A stretch of DNA of 24,117 nt, from positions 1 to 24,117 of the forward strand of contig USBO01000013.1 of the NCBI GenBank assembly GCA_900552955.1, given 5' to 3'. The notes below the pieces were generated by a model that made no database searches, was not told the origin of the DNA, and saw nothing but the letters and a program-made list of their open reading frames with translations. Each line of letters begins with the position of its first letter. The first letter of the stretch is position 1. This DNA is from an uncultured Alistipes sp. (GTDB lineage Bacteria; Bacteroidota; Bacteroidia; Bacteroidales; Rikenellaceae). The translations under genes were made by a program, and so were the position numbers. Shown here piece after piece: positions 7,799-13,278 of this stretch.

Positions 7799-8268
7799 TG
7801 GCAGTAATGAAAAAGAAGGGCAACAAAGGTCTGCCCCCGATCTCGACGGCATCGCTGCCCGACGTGATCTTCATGATCCTGTTCTTCTTCATGGTCTCGA
7901 CCACGATGCGTGATCAGGAACTGATGGTTCGCTACAAACTACCGACCGCAACCGAAGTACAGAAACTGGAGAAGAAATCGCTCGTCAGCTTCATCCACAT
8001 CGGCCAGCCCACACCGGCCATGCAGAAGAAGTTCGGCACGGCGCCCCGTATCCAGCTCAACGACTCGTATCGTACCGAGAAGGATATTCTGGATTTCATC
8101 GCGGCCGAGCGCGACAAGCTCAGCGAGTCGGATCGTGCGCTGATGACCGTGTGTCTGAAGGCCGACGACGCGACGAAGATGGGTATCATCACCGACGTCA
8201 AGCAGGAGCTTCGCCGGGCCAACGCCCTGAAGCTCTCCTATGCGGCTTCGAAGTCCATGGGATACTGA
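7798..8268 (+). CDS. exbD: ExbD/TolR family biopolymer transport protein (second copy)
   Basis: The 156-residue second ExbD has its membrane segment at about 19-37, starting SLPDVIFMILFFFMVSTT with the conserved aspartate at D22, followed by a compact periplasmic domain ending DVKQELRRANALKLSYA. This tail resembles the C-terminal fold of ordinary ExbD more than the first copy does. The start at 7798 overlaps the previous stop by one base; an ATG three codons later (7807) is an alternative start and the choice matters little. It is the last gene of the operon, which is closed by the terminator at 8289-8324. Confidence 0.9.
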   Translation: MAVMKKKGNKGLPPISTASLPDVIFMILFFFMVSTTMRDQELMVRYKLPTATEVQKLEKKSLVSFIHIGQPTPAMQKKFGTAPRIQLNDSYRTEKDILDFIAAERDKLSESDRALMTVCLKADDATKMGIITDVKQELRRANALKLSYAASKSMGY

Positions 8269-8288
8269 TTTGCTCGCAATCCGCACGA

Positions 8289-8324
8289 AAAAGGAACCGA
8301 CGCCGCAAGGTGTCGGTTCCTTTT
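8289..8324 (+). terminator. Strong intrinsic terminator after the TonB energiser operon
   Basis: A 16-bp stem (8289-8304 with 8309-8324, one G-T wobble) closes on a GCAA tetraloop and ends in TTTTATTG. The A-rich left arm means it can also serve minus-strand transcripts from rnhB, which ends at 8367. Confidence 0.9.
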
Positions 8325-8366
8325 ATTGTACGCACAACTCACGGAAACAGACCGCAGGCCGACCGC

Positions 8367-8963
8367 TCAGAAGAGTTCGAGCTGACCCAGTTCGTGATTG
8401 AACGTCAGCCGGTGATAGGGGGTCATCCCGTACCGCCGCACCGCCAGACGGTGTTCGCGCGTGGGGTAGCCCTTGTTTTTCGCCCATCCGTAGAGCGGAT
8501 ACTCCTCCGCCAGACGCCGCATGTATTCGTCACGATGTGTCTTGGCCAGCACCGAAGCCGCCGCGATGTCGGCATATTTGCCGTCGCCCTTGACGACACA
8601 CTTGTAGGGAATGTCGAGCGTCGAGCGAAATCTGTTGCCGTCGATCAGGAGAAATTCGGGCCGCTTGTCCAGCCGTTCGACCGCGCGGCACATCCCCTCG
8701 AACGAAGCATTGAGGATGTTGATCTCGTCGATGCGCTCGGGCGTCACGGCAGCCACGGCCCATGCCACCGCTTCGCGTTCGATGACCGCACGCAGCCTGT
8801 TGCGGTTGCGTTCGCTCATCTGCTTCGAATCGTTGAGCAGCGGATCGCGGAAATCGGGCGGCAGAATGACCGCCGCCGCGAACACCGCACCGGCCAGACA
8901 TCCCCGTCCGGCTTCGTCGCAGCCGGCCTCGGGCACTTCGTACTGATAACAGGTTTCCAACAT
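8367..8963 (-). CDS. rnhB: Ribonuclease HII
   Basis: RNase HII cleaves RNA in RNA-DNA hybrids and removes single ribonucleotides misincorporated into DNA. The 198-residue protein shows the family motifs: GCDEAGRG (D16, E17), LNDSKQ (43-48), LIDGN (D108) and [17 protein letters not shown] (D127), followed by GYPTREH. These aspartates and the glutamate make up the expected DEDD two-metal site. Length and N-terminus are normal. It is transcribed alone, with a perfect -7 element 36 bp upstream, and diverges from the membrane protein gene at 9188. Confidence 0.96.
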   Translation of the reverse strand: MLETCYQYEVPEAGCDEAGRGCLAGAVFAAAVILPPDFRDPLLNDSKQMSERNRNRLRAVIEREAVAWAVAAVTPERIDEINILNASFEGMCRAVERLDKRPEFLLIDGNRFRSTLDIPYKCVVKGDGKYADIAAASVLAKTHRDEYMRRLAEEYPLYGWAKNKGYPTREHRLAVRRYGMTPYHRLTFNHELGQLELF

Positions 8964-8998
8964 CCTCCGTTCGCCCCGCTGATGAATCCCGGGACGAA

Positions 8999-9006
8999 CA
9001 AAGTTA
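8999..9006 (-). promoter_or_regulatory. -7 promoter element of rnhB
   Basis: On the minus strand TAACTTTG matches TAnnTTTG exactly and would start transcription about 30 nt before the rnhB ATG. A -33 TTTG is not clear. Confidence 0.55.
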
Positions 9007-9014
9007 CGAATTAA

Positions 9015-9047
9015 TTGCGACGGTTCGACGATTTTTCGCTACTTTTG
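9015..9047 (+). promoter_or_regulatory. Promoter of the membrane protein gene at 9188
   Basis: TACTTTTG (9040-9047) is an exact -7 element and TTG (9015-9017) lies 22 bp upstream. It diverges from the rnhB promoter 33 bp away. The implied leader is about 135 nt. Confidence 0.5.
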
Positions 9048-9187
9048 TCTCCGCAATCTCGTACTTCGATATACCGTGCGGCCGACCGGAAGTATCAGCC
9101 CGAAGAGGCCGCGCACCGCGACGACCGACGACTCCTTGCAGGCACGACAACGGGTTTATCGACGCGTACGAACGCCTTTACCCGCAC

Positions 9188-10171
9188 ATGAAACCTGACA
9201 ATGTCATCCGACAGCCGCTTCCCGTAGCGACGCTCACCTTCCTTGCGGTGATGGTCGCCGCGTTCGTGCGCACATGGATCACGCAGGAGTTCGCCGGCGG
9301 TCTTCCGGCCGTCGCAGCGCCGCTGGGCCGCCATACGGCCGCGCTGCGCGAGTCTTGGCCGCTGCTGTCGGGAGCGGCGAGCGTGGTCATGTTATCCGCC
9401 GCAGGGTTCCTCACCGGCCGCAGCAGCGTCCGTGCCGAACTCTATCCGGTCCGCTGCTTTCTCGCCATGCCGCTGTTCGGCGTGGCAGGTTGCGGCATGG
9501 TGCTCAGCTACGACTACCTGACGCAGAGCCTCACGCTGCTGCTCATCGCTCTGGCGTCGCGTAACTTCTACAACAGCTTCCATCGCCACTACTGCTTCGA
9601 CCGCATGTTCCGCGGATCGCTCTACACGGGTCTGCTTCCGCTGATCTATGCGCCGGCCGTCGGGCTGCTGCTGCTGATTCCGCTGGTCATCCTCCTCTTC
9701 CGCCGCACGCTGCGCGAAGCGGTCGTCGCCCTGACGGGAGCCCTGCTGCCACTCTTTTTCGTCAGCTTCGCCCACTGGGCCGCAGGCGGAGGGTTCGACG
9801 ATCCGGCGCGTCAGATCGCAGCGGCGCTGACGGCCCCTTCGCATTACCGCTTTTTCGACGGCCTCACGCTCTTTTCGCTTATCGGCTGGGGATTGATTCT
9901 CTTCCTGCTGATCTGTTCCGTAGCCGCTGTTCTGATGAATATCCATACGCTGCGGACCAAACCGCGTAATATCCTTCTATACAATTCATACTATCTCCTC
10001 ATCGCGGCCGGCATCGCTTTTGCACCAGGCAGTACGACCGTTACGACGGCACTCGCGGCCTCTGCCGTGGCCACGCTTCTCCCTGTCGCACTCACCAGAT
10101 TCAACAGTACGGTCTCCGCAATGTTCTATATGGTTCTTCTCGCGTTAAGCCTCTTTCCCGGCTCAATTTAG
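9188..10171 (+). CDS. Polytopic membrane protein of unknown function (DUF6427-like)
   Basis: The 327-residue protein has about eight to ten hydrophobic segments spread over its whole length (for example about 13-29, 54-78, 87-105, 111-125, 150-171, 176-195, 224-247, 259-276 and 280-322). Loops are short and Arg-rich, as in RNFYNSFHRHYCFDRMF near 125-141. Size and topology recall the Bacteroidetes membrane family DUF6427, but this is a resemblance, not a demonstrated match. No catalytic motif is visible. The frame is open further upstream to at least 9041 but contains no start codon there, so the ATG at 9188 stands. It has its own promoter and no clear terminator. Confidence 0.75.
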   Translation: MKPDNVIRQPLPVATLTFLAVMVAAFVRTWITQEFAGGLPAVAAPLGRHTAALRESWPLLSGAASVVMLSAAGFLTGRSSVRAELYPVRCFLAMPLFGVAGCGMVLSYDYLTQSLTLLLIALASRNFYNSFHRHYCFDRMFRGSLYTGLLPLIYAPAVGLLLLIPLVILLFRRTLREAVVALTGALLPLFFVSFAHWAAGGGFDDPARQIAAALTAPSHYRFFDGLTLFSLIGWGLILFLLICSVAAVLMNIHTLRTKPRNILLYNSYYLLIAAGIAFAPGSTTVTTALAASAVATLLPVALTRFNSTVSAMFYMVLLALSLFPGSI

Positions 10172-10229
10172 AGACAGATTCGGACGTAATTATACCATAA
10201 TGCGGTTTTTGTATCGTTTGACGACACAT

Positions 10230-10252
10230 TTATACAATTATGAATTGTATAA
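10230..10252. promoter_or_regulatory. Palindromic operator candidate before the AraC-family gene
   Basis: TTATACAATT and AATTGTATAA form a perfect 10-bp inverted repeat around a 3-nt centre. A third half-site ATACAAT (10252-10258) repeats the left-arm ATACAAT (10232-10238) exactly 20 bp, about two helical turns, downstream. The palindrome overlaps the -33 element of the downstream promoter. A regulator binding here would probably occlude RNA polymerase. Confidence 0.5.
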
Positions 10253-10275
10253 TACAATGTTTTATTATAAATTTG
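10245..10275 (+). promoter_or_regulatory. Promoter of the AraC-family regulator
   Basis: TTG (10245-10247), a 20-bp spacer and TAAATTTG (10268-10275), an exact -7 element. Transcription would begin near 10282, about 56 nt before the start codon. Confidence 0.65.
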
Positions 10276-10337
10276 TATGCCATGAAAATGAAGAGCCTCT
10301 ATTTGTAGTTAGCTTTAGCAATTAAACAACAAAGATT

Positions 10338-11234
10338 ATGGCAAATTACGAACGTCGTAACTCTGGCTTACCGATGATTGTGAAATTCGTTGAACATTTC
10401 CACCACGGGGTCCAATCGCATGCGTTATCCCGTTATGCCATCGGCTATGTCGTGCGGGGAGTGAAGCACATCTACAACGGAGACACGCGGCAGACGATCT
10501 CGAAAGGGGATGTATTCTTTCTCGGAATCGGCAAACACTACACGGAAGAGGTTCCCGATGAAAACAACACTTTCGAACAGATTCTGTTCTACTATCAGCC
10601 GACGGATCTGCACAAGATTCTGATGTATCTGAATCTCACCTACGGGATGGACATCTCCTACAAACACGCCTGTCCCGAATGTCAGGGTGCCAATGCGGTT
10701 TCGACACCGGCCTGGCCTCTGCTCAAAGGCTTCTTCAACAACGCGAGCAACTACCTCCGCGGCGAAGGGTTTCTCCACGACGAGACGGCCGAAAACATCA
10801 AGATGACCGAACTGGTCTACCTCATCGTGTCGCACGACGAATGCTGTCTGAGAAGCAAGATTCTGGGCAATATCGACACGGCGAAGGAGAACTTCGAACA
10901 GTCGATGTACGACCATATCTTCGACGATATCTCGATCGACGAACTTGCCACGCTCTGCAACCGTTCGCTCACCTCGTTCAAGAAGGAGTTCAAAAGGATC
11001 TTCCTCATGCCGCCTCACCAATGGTTCATCCGCCAGCGGCTCATGCATGCACGCATGCTGCTGATCTCGACGTCGAAGTCCATTTCGCAGATCGGCAGCG
11101 AATGCGCCTTCCCCAATACGTCGCACTTCATCAAACTCTACAAGAAGGAATACGGCATGACGCCGGCCACCTACCGCAACCGGCACCATGCCGAGCTGAA
11201 ACCCATACCCGAAATCGTCATGGCCAAAGCATAA
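10338..11234 (+). CDS. AraC/XylS family transcriptional regulator
   Basis: The 298-residue protein joins an N-terminal cupin-like sensor domain (about 10-115, with YAIGYVVRG and SKGDVFFLGIG typical of AraC ligand-binding barrels) to a C-terminal double helix-turn-helix domain (about 195-282). The first HTH is at 201-220 (DELATLCNRSLTSFKKEFKR) and the second at 249-270 (ISQIGSECAFPNTSHFIKLY), followed by the family signature EYGMTPATYR. A CPEC motif (112-115) lies in the linker and could bind metal or sense redox, though this is speculative. The ligand and targets are unknown. The gene is preceded by its own promoter and a palindrome suitable for autoregulation, and followed by a long hairpin. 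The lipoprotein gene downstream is a possible but unproven target. Confidence 0.9.
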   Translation: MANYERRNSGLPMIVKFVEHFHHGVQSHALSRYAIGYVVRGVKHIYNGDTRQTISKGDVFFLGIGKHYTEEVPDENNTFEQILFYYQPTDLHKILMYLNLTYGMDISYKHACPECQGANAVSTPAWPLLKGFFNNASNYLRGEGFLHDETAENIKMTELVYLIVSHDECCLRSKILGNIDTAKENFEQSMYDHIFDDISIDELATLCNRSLTSFKKEFKRIFLMPPHQWFIRQRLMHARMLLISTSKSISQIGSECAFPNTSHFIKLYKKEYGMTPATYRNRHHAELKPIPEIVMAKA

Positions 11235-11247
11235 GCTCCGTGCAAGT

Positions 11248-11290
11248 CAGCGAGAGGGGTCTGAATCGCCGATTCAGACCCCTCTCGCTG
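11248..11290 (+). terminator. Very long perfect hairpin after the AraC-family gene
   Basis: Arms 11248-11267 and 11271-11290 are perfectly complementary over 20 bp with a 3-nt centre, beginning 13 nt after the stop codon. There is no T-tract after it, so it is either a non-canonical terminator or an RNA 3'-end stabiliser. Confidence 0.55.
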
Positions 11291-11415
11291 TCACAGGCCG
11301 TCGCCGGCGAGCGTGAAAAGGGGATTTTGCAAATTATGATTCGGTTCGAATTTAAAATTTTTCGATACGAATTGACACGAAAGTGCAGGTTTGACAGTAA
11401 ATTTATTATGAAATA

Positions 11416-11447
11416 TTTGGAATATCGAAAAATCCTCTTTATTTTTG
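11416..11447 (+). promoter_or_regulatory. Strong Bacteroidetes-type promoter
   Basis: TTTG (11416-11419), a 20-bp spacer and TATTTTTG (11440-11447) match the consensus fully, giving a start near 11454. It points to the short unit ending at the terminator at 11541, and beyond that to the lipoprotein gene. Confidence 0.7.
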
Positions 11448-11453
11448 TAGTAC

Positions 11454-11541
11454 ACAAAGCGGAGTTCTCCGCATCTCATTAACCTAACTAACCTAACCAA
11501 GAAATCCCCGAGTCGCCCGATTCCGGGATTTCTCTTTTTTT
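11454..11541 (+). ncRNA. Candidate small RNA or attenuated leader (about 88 nt)
   Basis: The stretch runs from the predicted start of a consensus promoter to an intrinsic terminator and contains no plausible coding frame. It has a 5' hairpin (GCGGA at 11459-11463 with TCCGC at 11468-11472, GTTC loop), an unpaired linker with two tandem copies of TAACCTAAC (11480-11488 and 11489-11497), and the terminator stem. This is the layout of a free-standing small RNA. Alternatively it is a leader that terminates before the lipoprotein gene and lets some transcripts through. The start site is inferred, so the 5' end is approximate. Confidence 0.45.
11500..11541 (+). terminator. Intrinsic terminator upstream of the lipoprotein gene
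   Basis: AGAAATCCC (11500-11508) pairs with GGGATTTCT (11525-11533). An inner GAGTC/GATTC stem (one G-T wobble) follows after a C-C mismatch, with loop GCCC, and then a T7 run at 11535-11541. It lies 55 nt before the lipoprotein start codon, so the gene needs readthrough or a second promoter. TACTTTG at 11569-11575 is a weak candidate. Confidence 0.8.
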
Positions 11542-11596
11542 ATTTCGATTTTTTTACCTACTTTGCAGAATCGACATCTATTTTAATCTTCGACGT

Positions 11597-13210
11597 ATGA
11601 GAAAATCTATCCACCTGCTCCGCCTCGCCGCCGCGACCCTGTTACTGGCATGGGGAGGATGCTCCGAGAACAATGACCCCGAAATCGAGGGGGGGGGAAA
11701 TGAGGAACCTAAGAAAGATCCGGTAACCTACACCATCACCCTCGGCGAAACCTCCGAAAAAGGAGCTTCGGTAAAGGTTGTGCCCTCCGACGACAAGGCG
11801 ACCTATTACTGCGGCATCCACACCGAAGCCTCACTGCTGGGTATTCCCGATCAGACGCTACTCAAACAACTCGCCGCACTCGAGAACCTCTCCGATCGGC
11901 TCCATACCGGCGCCGGGGAGTTCACCATCACCGAAAAACTCGTCCCCGTCACCTCCTACAAGATCGTCGTAGCGGACTACGACGGCAAGGAGTTCACGGG
12001 CGCTCTGGCCATGAGCGAGCCCTTCGCCGTCGAACCTCCCGCAGCCCCTGCGGCCTTCGCCTTCGAACTCAAAGAGATCAGTTACAACAAGGCGACGATC
12101 GACATCGTGCCCGTAGCGGCCGAGGTTCCCTACTTCGCCGAGGTGAAGGAGGTCACGACCTGCGACGCCATGACCGACGACGCGATCATCGCCGAGATCC
12201 TCAACCTCTACGGTTCGATGGCCAGTTGGTTCACCTACACGGGGCCGCAGACGATCTCCTCGGACACCGACTTCGGCGAACTGATCCCCGACACCGAGTA
12301 CTACGTGTTGGCATTCGGATATGCCGACGGAGCCGCCGCGACGGAGCTCAACAAATTCAAGTTCAAGACCGATCCCGAGGGCGATCCCAAAGCCAACAGC
12401 TTCACGTTCGAGGCGACCGGTATCACCGCCCGCACCGCATCGGTCAAGGTAACGCCTTCGGTCAAGAGCGTGCGCTACGTCTGGGACGTCATCACCGACG
12501 CCAACTATAAGAAATACGACGGCAACATCCGCAACTATCTGGTCGACTACATCCAGAGCGAGATCTCGCCGACGTTCCCCACACCCGAGGACGTCATCGC
12601 CATCATCGGCGTGCGCGGAGACGAGGAGCACGACTATGATCACCTTACCCCTGCGACGACCTACTACCTGTGGGCCGTGTGCGTCGACGCCTCGGGCAAT
12701 CCCACGGCCGAGCCGGCGGTAAGCACTCCGTTCACCACCCACGAAGCCGTCCTTTCGAAGGCGACCGCCACCGTCGAGTTCGACAAATACTACGACGGCA
12801 GCCAGCTCTACGCCATCGACAATACGAAGTACAAGAACTATAACAACAAGGCCTACCTGCCCGCCAAGATCGTCCATTCGGCCGAAGCCGTCAAGTGGTA
12901 CACACTCTTCACGGGTACCGACGTGAGCGACACGTCGATCTACACCGACGAGATTTTGCTGCGCAACCTGATCTCGCAAGGCAGCGTCGGCAACGAGGAG
13001 CGCTTCTTCGCCCTGCCGTGGAACGAACTTTCGTATTTCATCGCCGTGGCCGAGGATGCCGACGGCAACTACGGACCGATCTTCCGCAAGGGTCTGACGC
13101 CCGATCCGGCCAACGTGTCGCCGATCTCCGATCTGGGTTTCGAAGTACCCTCCGCCAAGCAGCAGTCGGCACCGATCGTTCTGCACGCAGCACCGCTGCG
13201 CAACCGCTGA
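11597..13210 (+). CDS. Surface-type lipoprotein with repeated FN3/Ig-like domains
   Basis: The 537-residue protein begins with a lipoprotein signal peptide ending LLLAWGGC, with lipidated C22. An acidic stretch (SENNDPEIEGGGNEEP) follows, of the kind that exports Bacteroidetes lipoproteins to the cell surface. Three related beta-sandwich-like repeats follow at about 43-146, 152-258 and 266-380. Each starts with a 'TxxIxxxP' strand and ends with a 'L-P-x-T-x-YY/YK-x-x-A-x-x-x-DG/DA' strand. A fourth, divergent C-terminal region (about 385-530) ends NELSYFIAVAEDADGNYGP. Such proteins are commonly adhesive, fimbrial or carbohydrate-related accessories, but no function can be assigned. A run of nine G at 11689-11697 encodes part of the linker after C22 and could mediate phase variation. 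Convergent with polA across a shared terminator. Confidence 0.85.
   Translation: MRKSIHLLRLAAATLLLAWGGCSENNDPEIEGGGNEEPKKDPVTYTITLGETSEKGASVKVVPSDDKATYYCGIHTEASLLGIPDQTLLKQLAALENLSDRLHTGAGEFTITEKLVPVTSYKIVVADYDGKEFTGALAMSEPFAVEPPAAPAAFAFELKEISYNKATIDIVPVAAEVPYFAEVKEVTTCDAMTDDAIIAEILNLYGSMASWFTYTGPQTISSDTDFGELIPDTEYYVLAFGYADGAAATELNKFKFKTDPEGDPKANSFTFEATGITARTASVKVTPSVKSVRYVWDVITDANYKKYDGNIRNYLVDYIQSEISPTFPTPEDVIAIIGVRGDEEHDYDHLTPATTYYLWAVCVDASGNPTAEPAVSTPFTTHEAVLSKATATVEFDKYYDGSQLYAIDNTKYKNYNNKAYLPAKIVHSAEAVKWYTLFTGTDVSDTSIYTDEILLRNLISQGSVGNEERFFALPWNELSYFIAVAEDADGNYGPIFRKGLTPDPANVSPISDLGFEVPSAKQQSAPIVLHAAPLRNR
11689..11697 (+). repeat. G9 homopolymer inside the lipoprotein coding sequence
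   Basis: Nine consecutive G residues encode the end of E31 and the glycines at 32-34, nine codons behind the lipidated cysteine. I noticed no other G run of this length. Loss or gain of one base would shift the frame just after the signal peptide. Confidence 0.9.
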
Positions 13211-13225
13211 TCCCTCCTCTTCTAA

Positions 13226-13261
13226 ACGAGCGAACCCGCCTTTGAAGGCGGGTTTGCTCGT
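13226..13261. terminator. Bidirectional terminator between the lipoprotein gene and polA
   Basis: Arms 13226-13240 and 13247-13261 pair over 15 bp (one G-T wobble), with the loop TTTGAA partly able to close further. On the plus strand it follows the lipoprotein stop by 15 nt and is followed by CTTT. On the minus strand it follows the polA stop by 17 nt and is followed by TTTAG. Confidence 0.8.
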
Positions 13262-13278
13262 CTTTGCGTGAACATATC

